Assembly (NCBI RefSeq): GCF_000219625.1
Contig: NC_018218.1
Coordinates: 2,480,001 to 2,544,000 of the forward strand
Direction: 5' to 3'
Length of the DNA stretch: 64,000 nt
Source: Zymoseptoria tritici IPO323
Taxonomy: Eukaryota > Ascomycota > Dothideomycetes > Mycosphaerellales > Mycosphaerellaceae
Every line of letters begins with the position of its first letter. Position 1 is the stretch's first letter. Below the pieces are notes generated by a model. It saw only the letters and a program-made list of their open reading frames with translations, had not been told where the DNA came from and did no database searches. This document shows positions 21,823 through 33,563 of the stretch, piece after piece. Both the position numbers and the translations under genes were made by a program.

Positions 21823-23821
21823 ATGCCTTGGAAATCAAGATGGCATTTGGACATCCCGCCATGCTCCCTGCCAACATACCTGTGAGACGCCTTTCACATC
21901 CGGCAATGGCGTTTCCAGGCAGACATTGTACAACACGCTGACACGCTTCCAGATTCGGGTCAGCCACGGCGCAATTGGATGACAAGCCCGTGATCATCGA
22001 TGGCGAGCAACCGGAGTACAACCTCTCCCTGCATTCATACCGAGAATGGAGCAAACGACTGGCTGTGGGGTTGAAGAGAGCCGGCTTCAAGCCCGGTGAC
22101 CGCCTGCTGTTATTCAGCGGTAACACGATATTTTTCAGCGTCGTACAGTTCGCAACGATTATGGCGGGAGGCATCTTCACGGGTGCCAATCCTACCTACG
22201 TGGCTCGCGAGGTTGCATACCAGCTCAAGGACTCCGGTGCAACGTTCTTCATCGTCGGCGAAGCCAATCTCGATGCCGGACTCGCGGCGGCAAAGGAGGT
22301 CGACCTGCCCCTCGATAGAGTGTTCTCCTTCGACAACGGCATCCCAGCGTTCGATGGCAAGGCGCAAGGCGCAGGCGGCCTCAAGTCTTGGACTTCGCTC
22401 GTTGCGTCTCCCCAAGACGGCGCCAGTTTCAAGTGGGAGGAGTTCAAGACCCATGAGCAGATGAACAGGTGCTGTGTCCTCAATTATTCGAGCGGCACGA
22501 CTGGTTTACCGAAAGGCGTCGAGCTTTCGCATTACAACTACGTCGCCAACTGCATGCAGGTGATCTACGTGTATCAGTTGAAGAGCGACTACAAGGACTG
22601 GCAAAAGCGAGCGCGAGGCATTGCTTTCCTGCCGATGTACCACGCTTACGGACAGACTTATGCTGGCATCAATTACCCGAAGATGGGCGTTCCCCAGTAC
22701 TTGATGCGAAAGTTTGATCTCATCACGCTGTGCCAGTGGATCGAGAAGTACAAGGTCACGGGCTTATCTGCGGTGCCTCCGATTGTCGTCGCTTTGACGA
22801 AACGACCGGAAGTCAAGAGTTTCGATCTGAGCTCACTGGAAGAGGTTGGCTCGGGCGCTGTGAGTTGAAGCTACGCCATGGGGAGCCTTGCGTTCGATCG
22901 CTAACGATGATTAGGCACCACTCGCCAAAGAGACAACCGCCGAGTTTGAGGCAAAGTTTCAGGGCAAAGTCAAGGTCAAGCAGGGATGTGAGTCTATCCC
23001 CTCCAATAAGGCTACGTCCTGGCCATCATAGAAGTGGAGTTATGCTAACGACATTATCTTAAAGGGGGCATGTCCGAGGTGACCTGCTCCGCCATGGGCT
23101 GGGAACCCGACATGGAAGCCCTCAGCGGCGCCGTCGGCGAACTCAACCCTAACGTCGAAGCTCAAATCGTCGACGACAACGAAAAGGAAGTGCCCATCGG
23201 CGAGCGCGGCGAACTTTGGGTGCGCGGACCCAACATCTGCGTCGGATACTGGCGTAAACCCGAGGAGACGGACAAGACGTTCGCCCCGGGACGGTGGTTG
23301 AAGACGGGTGATATTGCTTATCGCAATGAGGACGGTTTCCTGTGGATTGTGGATCGCAAGAAGGAGGTGAGAATAATAGTTTGCAGCGATTCCGAACTCA
23401 GGCTAATAGATCGACACAGCTCATCAAAGTCAAGGGCCTGCAAGTGGCACCGGCGGAGTTAGAGGGACTACTGCTGGATCATCCGGAGGTCGACGATGTG
23501 GCTGTTGTGGGCGTGACGATCAATGGCGATGAAGCGCCGAGGGCGTACGCGGTCGTCAAAGAAGGTTCGAAGGCGACGCCGAAGGAGATCGCAGAGTGGA
23601 TGGCGGAGAGAGTGTCGCGGCATAAGCGTTTGACCGGCGGTGTGGTATTGGTCAAGGAGATTGTGAGTACACTTGGCGGAACGCGTGTGACATTGATGGA
23701 CGACGCTGACTTTGAATGCGAACAGCCGAAGAACCCGTCTGGAAAGCTGTTGCGAAAGGAGCTTCGTGAGCGTGCGGCGAAGGAGATTGGTGATGGGTCG
23801 GGTCTACAGAGCAAGCTGTAA
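21823..23821 (+). CDS. 4-coumarate-CoA ligase-like acyl-CoA synthetase with peroxisomal PTS1, 559 aa
   Basis: The six exons are 21823-21881, 21953-22859, 22915-22987, 23065-23366, 23420-23662 and 23726-23821, all in phase. The short first exon encodes MPWKSRWHLDIPPCSLPTYL. The ANL adenylation motifs are present: P-loop SSGTTGLPKGV, QGWGMSE, the hinge-region DRKKELIKVKG and the catalytic lysine region PKNPSGKLLRKE. The enzyme would activate an acid with ATP to an acyl-AMP and then a CoA thioester. The C-terminal tripeptide SKL is a canonical type 1 peroxisome signal, so the substrate is probably an aromatic or fatty acid handled in peroxisomes. The plant name reflects homology only; p-coumarate need not be the substrate. 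Confidence 0.92.
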
Positions 23822-24221
23822 GCGGGCGATGCAACTCCACGTAGCCCCTGTGCCAGTCGTTGGGCTCTGTGTGCTCGACCTACAGATAGAACAGTAAATC
23901 GAACGGATCCAGTGACCGAGGCTTGCGGCAGCAGACTACAGGCACATATCTTCACAGAGAATCCCAGCGGAAAGCCACTCATGTCTTCTCGAAGTTTTCA
24001 TTAGGTATCTGAACTACCTTTGATGCATCCTGCTGGGTATCAGAGTGGGTGCGCTGGTGCAATGCCGCTCAAAACAAATCCTTTTTCCGGAGCCATTCGC
24101 AATGCCTCATGTCTCTCTTGCGCCGAATGCGCCCTGCTCAGCCTGATCGTTTCCTTTCTTCTTCATAATCGTCGATTCTCAAAGCTGAACACTCTCGAAC
24201 CATATACGCTCCTCCTGCCCT
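23822..24221. other. Convergent intergenic region
   Basis: This is the tail-to-tail gap between the CoA ligase (plus) and DBP5 (minus). No further gene is seen. Confidence 0.5.
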
Positions 24222-25830
24222 TTACATGCTGTCCATGGAGACGGCGTTGCGCGAGTTCTTCATCACCTGCTTGAGCAGCTTCTCGACATTATCCCAATCG
24301 GTAGTGTCGAGCTTGGTCGGCTCCACGCTGAAGTGCTTGCAGATCGCCATCAGAGCCTGCCAGCTACGACGGTCGTGCACGAAGCTGAGGGCAGCGCCGG
24401 TGCGTCCGAAACGTCCAGTGCGACCAATACGGTGGAGGTAGGTCTCGGCGTCAGGTTGACCATCGACGGTCTCTGGAATGTCGTAGTTGATGACCATTGT
24501 CACAGTCTGCACGTCAATGCCGCGGGACAAGACGTTGGTGGTGATGAGCACCTTGGCTTCGCCGGAGCGGAAACGAGCAAAGACCTTATCTCTGTTCTCA
24601 CCTTCCAATGCACCCGTGAGCGAAGCCACCTTGTGTCCCTCTGCAGTCATGCGGCGCTCGATCTCAGCAGCGGTGTCGCGGCGCTTGACGAAGATAATTG
24701 ACGATGCGATGGTCATGAGACCGTAGAATTTGACCAGAGCGGAGTACTTCTCCTCGTCGTTCTTGCAGTCGAGGTACATTTGCTTGATGCCCTTGACGGT
24801 GAGCTTCTCAACCTCGAGTGTGATCTGATTGGCATTGGCCGCGAAGACATCGGCGAAGCCTTTGACAATGTCGGGGAACGTGGCGGAGAACAGGACAATT
24901 TGCGTGTTCCTGGGAAGTTGCTGCTTGATGCGTTTGCACTGATCTCCCATGCCTTGGAGGTCGAGCATGTTGTCGGCCTCGTCGAGGGTGAGGACTTTGA
25001 TGTTGCGGCTGTCGAGCAGGCGACGCTTTAGAAGTTCCATCACGGTGCCCGGAGTACCGACGACGATTTGAGCATCGACTTGTTGGTTGCGTGTGTTGAC
25101 ATTGGGAATAGCTTCGTGGATCTTCAGACCACTACCCTCCAGCATGGCACCCATAAGGGTAGCGACTGCAGCGATTTGCTTGGCCAATTCGCGTGTTGGA
25201 GCGAGCACAATGGCTTGTGGCTTGGAATTGGAGAGGTCCACGCGCTGGAGCATGTTGAGCACGAAGGCCGCTGTCTTGCCGGTACCAGACTGCGATTGGC
25301 CAATGAAGTTCGTAGCGGGTTCCTTCAGCAGCAATGGCAGAGCGCGCTCCTGAATCTTAGATGGCTGACGGAAATTCATCAACTTGAGGCCGGTTTGGAG
25401 TTCGGTTTTGCTATAGCATCGTCAGTAAATGCTTCGAAAGACGCGCATTGAGTGTCACCTACAGGTTCAACTCGTCAAAAGACTTGACCGAGTAGAGAGG
25501 ATTGTTCGGATCTTCTTGCAGATCTGCCAGCTTCACGTTGACATCAAACTCCGGCTCGTCGAGTCCCTCCGAGCCCAACATCCAGGTGGTAGCACCATCT
25601 TTCTGCGTATCGTCCAAAGTCTTGCCGTCTGCTGCAGGGGCATCTGAAGCTGCTCCATTGGGAGGTGTGGTGGACTCGTCGGCCCAGCTGAATTTGCCGG
25701 GAGTGAAGCTGGCGGCGCTGGCGTTGGTGCCAGTTGTGTTGGGCTTCTCGGCGGACTTCTCGGTGGGTTCGGCGGAGATGGAAAGCTTTGAAAGCTCCGG
25801 CTCGGTGGAAGTTGGCTTGTCGTCCGACAT
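24222..25830 (-). CDS. DBP5: DEAD-box ATP-dependent RNA helicase Dbp5, mRNA export, 518 aa
   Basis: There are two exons, 25830-25463 and 25410-24222. The helicase acts at the cytoplasmic face of the nuclear pore, where Gle1 and inositol hexakisphosphate stimulate it to strip export factors from mRNA. It also helps translation termination. The N-terminal 120 residues are low complexity, as in orthologs, and end in [12 protein letters not shown]. Then come the Q motif [24 protein letters not shown] (motif I), APTRELAKQ (Ia), DEAD (II), SAT (III), [20 protein letters not shown] (V) and [11 protein letters not shown] (VI). The 53-base intron has a CTGAC branch-like site. The start at 25830 ([13 protein letters not shown]) is in phase and sits 442 bases from the divergent BZZ1 start. 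Confidence 0.95.
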
Positions 25831-26272
25831 GTCGACGGTCTGTGGGGTGAGAATCGGCGCGGTTGCCGGTTGTTTTGACTTTCTGTCGGAGCGAGTGTGC
25901 TTGGTGCAGCGCAATGATTTATTGCAGCTGAATGAATGTAGACCAGAGTCGTCTGACAATGGCAGATGAGAATAGCGACGTGATTGTTTGTGACGATGTT
26001 GTTGTCGAAGGTGGGAGAGATTAAAAGTTGAAGATGCATTCGGAGACCCCTCCATCGAAAACGGGACGGCGGGGCTCCCGCAGAGCCTCAATCCCCACCA
26101 GGACCAAGCCCGGATGTTGCGTGGCAGTGAAGTGGGTCCTCTTCCATCACTGCAGTCACGACGTCCTTCCGGTAAGGCACACGACGGCCAATACAAAAAT
26201 CACCGAGCGGATCATGTGGTGGCATTGAGCGTCTTTTATCAGCGACGGCCGGTTGTCGTTCCTCTGCACATC
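25831..26272. promoter_or_regulatory. Divergent promoter of DBP5 and BZZ1
   Basis: These 442 bases separate the two start codons. No named site was recognised, but both genes must draw on this interval. Confidence 0.45.
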
Positions 26273-28538
26273 ATGGCTGAATTGGAAGTCAATCCCCAAC
26301 TTGGGATCGAATTGAAAGATGGCTTTAAGCCAGTCAATGCGTGGGTGGGAGGTGGAATCGCATGGCTGGATGACATGCAACAATTCTACCGGGAACGAAG
26401 TGCGATCGAGAAGGAATATAGCCAGAAGTTGAGTGCGTTGGCGAAGAAGTACTTTGAGAAGAAGGCCAAGAAGACCAGCGGCCTCAGTGTTGGCGACACT
26501 CCTACAGTTACACCCGGTTCCCTCGAGAGCGCTTCGATGACTACATGGACTGTTCAACTGACGACGTTGGAGAATCGAGCCGCCGAACACGATCGATTTT
26601 CGAACCAACTGGTATCCTCCCTGGCCGAACCTCTGAAACACCTGGGCTTGAAATATGAGGACCTGCGGAAACAGCACGCCGAGTACGCGAGCAAGTTGGA
26701 AAAGGAAAGAGATGCGAATTATGCGGACTTGAGAAAGGCAAAGAGCAAATACGACAGTGTCTGTCAAGAAGTGGAGAACCGAAGAAAGAAGACGGAGAGC
26801 AGTTTCGACCATGGCAAGGCAAAGGCACAAACTGCGTTTCAGCAACAGCAGGGCGAGATGCGGAATGCAAAGAACTTGTACCTGATCGCGATCAATGTGA
26901 CCAATAAGCAGAAGGAACGATACTATCACGAGTACGTTCCAGAGCTGATCGATGTAAGCTACCAAATTTGAAGGCATCGAATTGCAGGACAAGTACTGAC
27001 TATGCAAGTCCCTACAAGCTCTGGCGGAGACCAAGACTGCAGCTCTGAACAATCTGTGGTCGACAGCAGCTTCGCTGGAAACACAAGTTCTCACTCGATC
27101 GACGCAGCTGCTGGAACATTTATCGACGGAAATTCCACGCAACAACCCTGTTTTGGACAGTATGATGTTCGTTCGACACAATGCGTCTCCGTGGCAGGAT
27201 CCACCAGACTTTGCATTCGAGCCATCACCAGTTTGGCTCGACGACGATGTGATGGCCTCGGACCCTATGAGCAAGACCTTCCTTATGAACATATTGGTCA
27301 AGTCAAGAGCACAAATGGGCGACTTCAAGCGCGAAAGCGACATGAAGCGGCGGGAGGTTGACGGCGCAAAACGGGTACGACAAGCGATCCGAGAGGGCAA
27401 GGATAAGCGGGATGAGGTCGAAGTGGTGCGGTCTCAATTCGTGCACCAAAGCGCGCTACACGAAGCGGAGAGAAAGAGGATTTCAGCAGAGGTAGAGGTC
27501 AGCACGATTTTGGCAGGAGTGGGCGATGTATCCGTGGGAGCTCGCAATCACACGTTCAAGAACCAAACCTACAAGATCCCCACAAGTTGCGACTTGTGCG
27601 GCGATCGACTCTGGGGTCTGAATGCAAAGGGCATGAACTGCGAAGAATGTGGTTTCACCTGCCATACGAAATGCGAGCTCAAAGTCCCAGCAGACTGTCC
27701 AGGAGAACTCACCAAAGAGCAGAAGAAGGCCGTCAAAGCTCAACGACAAGCCGCAGCACAAGCCCAGGCGTCCGCGCCAGCCGCTGCTCAAAACGGCCAC
27801 TCCCACGGCAGCGCTGCACCAGGCCTACAACGGAGTGACACCATGGGCTCAATGAACACCCTCAGCTCCGGCTACGCCGCGAGCGCCAAGCGCAGCGTCT
27901 CCGGCATGACTATCGACGAAAGCGGCCCACCTCCCGCCGCAGCAGGACCTCCTCCCATCAATCGTCCGCGCGTCATGGCACCGCCACCATCCCAATATCT
28001 CACTAGCAATGGCGGCGCGGCGGAAGAACAACACGGCAAAATGCTATACACCTACCAGGCCAACGGCGAAGGCGAAATTTCCATCACCGAAGGCCAGTCT
28101 TTCATCCTCGTCGAACCAGACGACGGATCAGGATGGATCAAAGTCCGACCTACTTCCTTCGGCGCCGTGCCGGGTCTCGTACCGAGCAGCTACGCTGAAC
28201 TCGCCCCGCCTGCACCACCTTCCAAGCCTCCACTCGGCGACGATCGTCCGACGTCCGCAGCCGCCTCCGCGTCAAACGTCAGTCTAGCGGGTTCCGACAC
28301 GCCTAGCACGACGGGCAAAAAGAAGCAGGGACCTGCTGTCGCGCCGAGAAGAGGCGCGAAGAAGGTCAAGCATGTGGTGGCGCTGTATACGTATGCGAAA
28401 GGAGGGGAGGGCGAGACGGATATGGAGGAGGGCGAGAAGATGGTGCTCGTGGCGGGCGATTCAGGGGATGGGTGGGTGGAGGTTGAAAGTCTAGCTGGGA
28501 AGGGCGTTGTGCCAGCGAGTTGGGTGAGGGATGTTTAG
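26273..28538 (+). CDS. BZZ1: F-BAR/C1/SH3 protein Bzz1, actin patch and endocytosis regulator, 736 aa
   Basis: There are two exons, 26273-26953 and 27009-28538. The N-terminal 270 residues form an F-BAR domain, opening GIELKDGFKPVNAWVGGGI, followed by coiled-coil. A C1-type zinc finger lies at about 408-457, beginning HTFKNQTYKIPTSCDLCGD with the later CEECGFTCHTKC cluster. Two SH3 domains follow: about 572-627 (MLYTYQANGEGEISI) and about 683-735 (VVALYTYAKGGEGETDM). Domain order and length match yeast Bzz1, which binds curved membrane at endocytic sites and recruits Las17/WASP and type I myosin to trigger Arp2/3 actin assembly. An Ala/Gln-rich linker separates C1 and SH3. The call is secure. 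Confidence 0.94.
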
Positions 28539-29628
28539 AGGGTGGCACGGTGTACGGGCTATTCGCGTTGAGTTGGTTGGAGTTGATGATTGATGATTGA
28601 CATTGGCGATGCATGTCGGCATTGGGTGTGTGCCTTGTGAGAGACTTGTTCGGACAATTTGTGCATGGCGGCAGCTTAGGATAGCAGAGCGTGGGTCGAG
28701 CACACGATACTGCAACTACAACAGTATTGGAACCTTATGCTTTGATATGCATAGGATGCATCCTCGCAACCGGCACCGTGATGATGCTGGTGGCATGGGA
28801 ATGTCTCCAGTTAGACCGGTGAATATGGATCTCTTTGCGCTGTGCCGGAAGTGGTTTTGCATGTCTGCAGTTGTCCCCGAAGTGCAGAGCAAAAGAGAGT
28901 GCTTGCAGGCTGCTGTACAACCACAAGCAGATATGTATAGCTCTTTAGATCGTAGCACAACCTACACTCCACTGTGCAGACAGTGACAGCACATCCCTGG
29001 TCGAGCACTTGGTTGTGCATGCAAGCTCGCGATTGTATTGGCACGCACTTGTCCAGCCATTTTGAAGAGGATGGCCAGTCATGTCTTGCGCAGCTGCAGG
29101 TTGGAACATCCGTGCGACTAGGGCAGACATAGACGAGGCTTTTGCGACCCGTGTGATGCAGTTCCCTTGTTCATAATGTGTCCTCCTCCTTCGCCTCCTT
29201 CGCGTCTCTTGCACCGGAGACGACGGGAGACTGCACTGTCAGACACTCCCGTCATGTACAGGTGGTTATAATTACGATCGTTTGTTTGGTCGTGTGCCTC
29301 AAGTCCAACCAGCAATGACCAAATGACATGCACGAAATAAGCGCCGTGATGATGTTGGTGGCTCTAGCCTCTATTCTAGCGGCACGCAGGGCTCCGCTCC
29401 CGAAGCCGACGATCAACCCCTTTGCGACGGCGGAAGGCTGGACGAAACATCTGAAACGATGGGATTGATGTTCACGGTTCAGCACGGGCAACATGTCTGT
29501 CCATCATTCACCAAGCACTCGACATCACGTTCCATTCATCAATAGCGTGGATGGGACGTGATGATTGGATGCATGCAGTGACGAAGAGAGGATGAATGTG
29601 TTGGAGTTGATTGGATCAGGGGCGGATG
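28539..29628. other. Intergenic region without a recognised gene
   Basis: About 1.1 kb downstream of BZZ1 holds only short, unconvincing frames. It ends at the last ATG before the ATG-free leader of the next gene. Confidence 0.45.
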
Positions 29629-30552
29629 CACTAAGGTGTCCTGTCCTGTGAAAGCGAGAGAAGAGAGGGTCTGCCCTGGGGTGGTCTGTGTGCTTGCTGC
29701 GGCTGGTCGAGGTGGCTTGCTGCTTGTCTCGCTCCTGCCTGCCTGAAATCCATCATCCCGGCCGGACGTCGCTTTTTTGTCCCCATCTCTTCCAATCTCC
29801 AGACCTCACCGCCATCATTCCTTCTCCCCTTTGACTACCGTCCTTTGCTGCTCGCCGTCCGTCCGTCCGTTGCACTTCGCTTTGCATCCCATTTCGTCGC
29901 ATTCGCCATCACCACCTCCGCCCCGCCCGCCTTCGTTTTCACCCACGCTCGATCGCGCCCCTGATCCGGTTCCTCTGCCCTCCTTCGATCCACCCACCGC
30001 CGACTGCAGACAAATCGACGCGAGTCTTTCCACGTCTCCACCAGAAAACGCGTGTCGAGCACGCCTGCTTGCGAGACCTCCACACCGGAAGAGAGACTTG
30101 TGCTGCGCCCGTGCACTGTCACGCTTCGACCTGTAACGACCACATACCATAATACTTTACACCTCGCTCCATCAACGCGACACCTCTCGGCACAACACAC
30201 CCGCCGAAGGTCATCAGCTATCATAAACTCGGAAGAGGACTTTTCATCTTTCGACGGCAATTTGCGACACGAGTCGAACTCATTGTCGCGGCGACTGGCT
30301 TCTCCGACTTTCAAAGAGGCCTACTATTCTGTAATCTTGTAATTTTCACGACCGTCCTTTGTTCGACCGGCTTAATTTAGCAGCCCGACGAAAGACACCG
30401 CTACGGACTGCATCCGCACGACCTGCTTCTCCTGAGACTCTCGCCAGTCTCATCAGCTGCGATACTCGCCGCATCACCTTTTGCTTTTTTCCACCAACGC
30501 ATTTCACGACATCAGCACTTTACGCATCTCAGGATCCCACGACCTGAACAAC
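29629..30552 (+). promoter_or_regulatory. ATG-free stretch, probable promoter and long 5' leader
   Basis: No ATG occurs on the plus strand in these 924 bases before the start codon at 30553. A pyrimidine-rich block (about 29770-29835) is a candidate transcription start region. The following 700 bases would then form an unusually long leader kept clear of start codons. No splice pair was evident that would shorten it with certainty. Confidence 0.55.
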
Positions 30553-32205
30553 ATGAGCATTGGCACTGGCGGTCTTGCTCAAATGACTTACAACAATAAC
30601 AACACCACCGGCAACGGCTTCTCCTCCAACGCCATCGGTCTCCCGGGTTCTGGCTTTGCTGGACGTGGCCCACGCCTCAACCCCAAAAGGCTGAGCGTCG
30701 CCCTTCCCCCCAAGGTCGCTCCCATCAATGAGGACTCGGTCGACAACCCGACTCCTCGCACGAGCCGCTCGCACCTGCTTGCAGGTCTGCGCACTCAGCC
30801 GAAGACTCCAGTAGTCCCGGCTTCCGCTCCTTACCACCAGTCCCAGCATTCCGCCTCCGACATCTCCTCTTCCCAGTGGGCAGATCAGACTTATGGAGGT
30901 CATGTCCGCGGCCAGACCGTCCCTCACAGTGCTACCGGCACTGGATTCGACTTGCCCAGTCAGTACGCCATGAACGCGGCGCGCCAGATGTACGCCCTTC
31001 CCGAACAGGTCCTCGCGCCTCCATCGGTCTACGAGCAGGAAGAGATGGATCCCAGTGTTCTCCAGCAGATGCAGATGCACAGCATGTTTCTTGCCCAGCG
31101 CCAGCAGCAATTGCAGCAACAGCTTGCGAACATCACCGCGGCCACACAGACCATGGGTTTGCATGGTAACGGTAACGGCAACAACCAGCGAACTTCTTAC
31201 CACCAGCATCAGGGCTCTATGGGCTCGCAGAACTTCTACCCTCTTCAGCTGCAGCAGCAGCAGCAGCAGATGCCGGCTCCAATTGAGGTTCCTGGTCAAC
31301 CTGGAGTTTACCTTGTCTACAATGCTGCGATTCAAGGGTACACATACGCTGTCGATCCGAACTTCCAGCAGGCTCACCAGAACTTCTCCCCCGTCCAGCA
31401 GACGCAGCATCAGCAGCAGATGCCCAACGCATTCGCACCAGCTCGTTATGGATCACCGAACGGCGCCTCGCCTCCAGCCACTGAGCGCTCCACTCCAATC
31501 AACGGTCGCTCTTTCACACCACCAAAGAATGCTGGCACTCCACCAACCACGCTCGAGTATGTTGAGCCATTGCCGCCACCATCTGCTACCGCCTTCCGTC
31601 GCGGTCACAAGAAGGCGTCTTCTCTTGCCATCAATCCATGTTCCAACGTCAGCGACGGTCCCAAGACCTCTTCCAATGCTGTCTTCGGCTCCCAACGTTC
31701 GGTCTTCCCACCTACTCCCATGACTGGTACCTTTGGCCCCGGAGCCGCCCGCGCCGGAGAGCATCCCATCCGCCAGCCACGAGGACCTCCACCGCTGGAG
31801 GAGCTTACCGCTGCTCCCACCAGCCAGATGGAGGGAAGCAAGAACTTTGCGACCCGCCAACGCCGTCGTGCTCTCGACAGCTTGATGAAGGCCGGTGGCG
31901 CTCGTCGCGGTGCATCCTGCTCGTCTGGCGGTAGTCCCACCAGCGAGCGCGACGATGCTGCATCTTTCGGGAGCAACGGAAGTCGCAAGATGAGTCCGAT
32001 CGGATCGGAGATGAAGGAGAAGCGCGGCAGCCAGGGTTCCGCCGATGGCTACTTTGCATTGAACTCGGCATCTAGCAGCGAGAACGACGACTGGAAGCAG
32101 CCGCCGACTCCGGCGACGCCTTCTGCGCGTGGCGATGGGGATCGCAAGAAGATGATGATGGGTGTGCTTAATGCTGCTGAGAAGAGGAAGACCTATGTCT
32201 TTTAG
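30553..32205 (+). CDS. Gln/Asn- and Ser-rich protein of unknown function, 550 aa
   Basis: The frame opens at the first ATG after the long leader, MSIGTGGLAQMTYNNNNTTG. The N-terminal third is Asn/Ser/Pro-rich. Residues around 175-245 are Gln-rich with CAG/CAA runs (LQLQQQQQQQMP), predicting coiled-coil or aggregation-prone sequence. Conserved-looking blocks are PGVYLVYNAAIQGYTYAV, EYVEPLPPPSATAFRRGHKK and the basic FATRQRRRALDSLMKAGGARR. The C-terminus ends in a basic patch, RKKMMMGVLNAAEKRKTYVF. There is no signal peptide or membrane segment. Long leaders and Gln-rich cores are typical of regulatory proteins, but no DNA-binding or RNA-binding domain is visible and I give no function. Confidence 0.8.
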   Translation: MSIGTGGLAQMTYNNNNTTGNGFSSNAIGLPGSGFAGRGPRLNPKRLSVALPPKVAPINEDSVDNPTPRTSRSHLLAGLRTQPKTPVVPASAPYHQSQHSASDISSSQWADQTYGGHVRGQTVPHSATGTGFDLPSQYAMNAARQMYALPEQVLAPPSVYEQEEMDPSVLQQMQMHSMFLAQRQQQLQQQLANITAATQTMGLHGNGNGNNQRTSYHQHQGSMGSQNFYPLQLQQQQQQMPAPIEVPGQPGVYLVYNAAIQGYTYAVDPNFQQAHQNFSPVQQTQHQQQMPNAFAPARYGSPNGASPPATERSTPINGRSFTPPKNAGTPPTTLEYVEPLPPPSATAFRRGHKKASSLAINPCSNVSDGPKTSSNAVFGSQRSVFPPTPMTGTFGPGAARAGEHPIRQPRGPPPLEELTAAPTSQMEGSKNFATRQRRRALDSLMKAGGARRGASCSSGGSPTSERDDAASFGSNGSRKMSPIGSEMKEKRGSQGSADGYFALNSASSSENDDWKQPPTPATPSARGDGDRKKMMMGVLNAAEKRKTYVF

Positions 32206-33341
32206 ATTGGCGAAATGACACGGATTGGCAACGAATGGGAATGACCAGATTGGATTTTGATCGGCGATAGATGCATTGGGGAGGGAACGAATGGGAGAAC
32301 GAAAACCATATTCGAGTATGAACTCGGCCACCGCGTACCGCAGTGCGGCGTGTGGTGGCAGGAGTTCTATGTTCTATTCTGTGCATATTTACACATTGGT
32401 TGAACCACAACATTATCTTATCGGAAGGGAAAGGGAGATGGAGGAGAGGAGAAGGAAGGGGTGCACTATTGGAAAGAATCGGAAAGGAGTGATATGAAAG
32501 TCTGAGAAGACAGACCGACAGAGAAGAATGCACATTACGGCCGATTATGAAGATTCAAATTACTTTACACCTTACTTTTGATCTTCTCCACTTTCTCCTC
32601 CTTTTGATCGGTCCTATTCTTGCCTCCCGTACTAAATTCTTTGGTCGAAGATCTGGCGCAGGTAATATCGGAAGAACATTCGCTTTAGATTGCTCGCGTT
32701 CAAGGTGAGCTTCGTTGAAGGTTCCGGCGGCTGTGCAGTCAATAGGAAGAAGTGGGAGAGATGTGCCTCTTCATCGAGATTGAAGCCAATTCGTGGGCAA
32801 CGCGTGATCTACGTATCGAACGCGACAGGAAACCTGAAGAAAATCTATGGTTCTGACGTGTTGGGAGCCAAAGCCAAAGCGCATGCGCATCAAGGTGAAG
32901 GGTGTGGTCTCACAAAGGAAAGAAGAAGGGAGGAGCTAACTCGACAGCTGGCTGTGCACGATGCTGAGACGCGACAACGGACAGATTCACACTCGGGCTC
33001 AAGGCCTGTTGGGCATTGAAGCACAGAGGAAGATACGTTGTTCAGACTGCAGACTGCGATGAGAAGCAGACATCGATTGTCTTACACGACGCCGTGATGC
33101 AATAGTCCAACTCCAGAGAAAATAAATGGTCCTGCAACGCCAATGAATTTTCAATATCCTGCCGCCTCATGCAAAGCCCTGCTTGACCTCCAAGGACATC
33201 GAGAACAGGATCCTCCCATCGAGAAACCATTGTGCATGCCCTCTAGTCACGCCGTCCATTGGCGCATTTGCACTTTCCCTTTTTGCTAATGGGTAGAACA
33301 AGAGTCAGCATTTCGCAACTTTTTTCTCCTCCAAACGACAG
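32206..33341. other. Intergenic region without a recognised gene
   Basis: This is 3' flank of the Gln-rich gene followed by about 1 kb with only short, unlikely open frames. Confidence 0.45.
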
Positions 33342-33563
33342 TCAGGAAACTCGACAAAAGGGCCAATCGTACCAAGTACATCTGCCCGCCCTGTTGTTGC
33401 GGCCTTGCGACTCGCCGTCTGTGCCGGTTGTTCCGCTCTGCTGAAGAAGTGTCGCGTTAGTGGCAGGGTCGAAGGAGGGAAGGAACGAAGAGCATACCGC
33501 GACCATGTGGGCGATGACTCCGACGGAGACGGCGGTGGCCGCGATGATGGAGCCCGTCTTCAT
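33342..33563 (-). CDS. Small single-membrane-segment or secreted peptide, 54 aa
   Basis: Exon 1 (33563-33498) encodes MKTGSIIAATAVSVGVIAHM plus two residues, a hydrophobic segment. A 57-base intron with GTATGC donor, CTAAC branch site and CTTCAG acceptor separates it from exon 2 (33440-33342). The intron is in frame and stop-free, so an unspliced product would be 73 residues. The mature tail is polar, rich in Gly, Thr, Arg and Asn, and ends in an aromatic cluster with two cysteines (CTWYDWPFC). The first segment could be a signal peptide or a membrane anchor, for instance of a small mitochondrial or ER protein. The family is not recognised. The strong intron signals are the main support. Confidence 0.5.
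   Translation of the reverse strand: MKTGSIIAATAVSVGVIAHMVAVCSSFLPSFDPATNATLLQQSGTTGTDGESQGRNNRAGRCTWYDWPFCRVS

Noticed and set aside
2770..23821. Secondary-metabolite cluster made of the reductase, MFS transporter and CoA ligase
   Set aside because: The genes are spread over 20 kb among housekeeping genes, the transporter is of the sugar type, and no core synthase is present.
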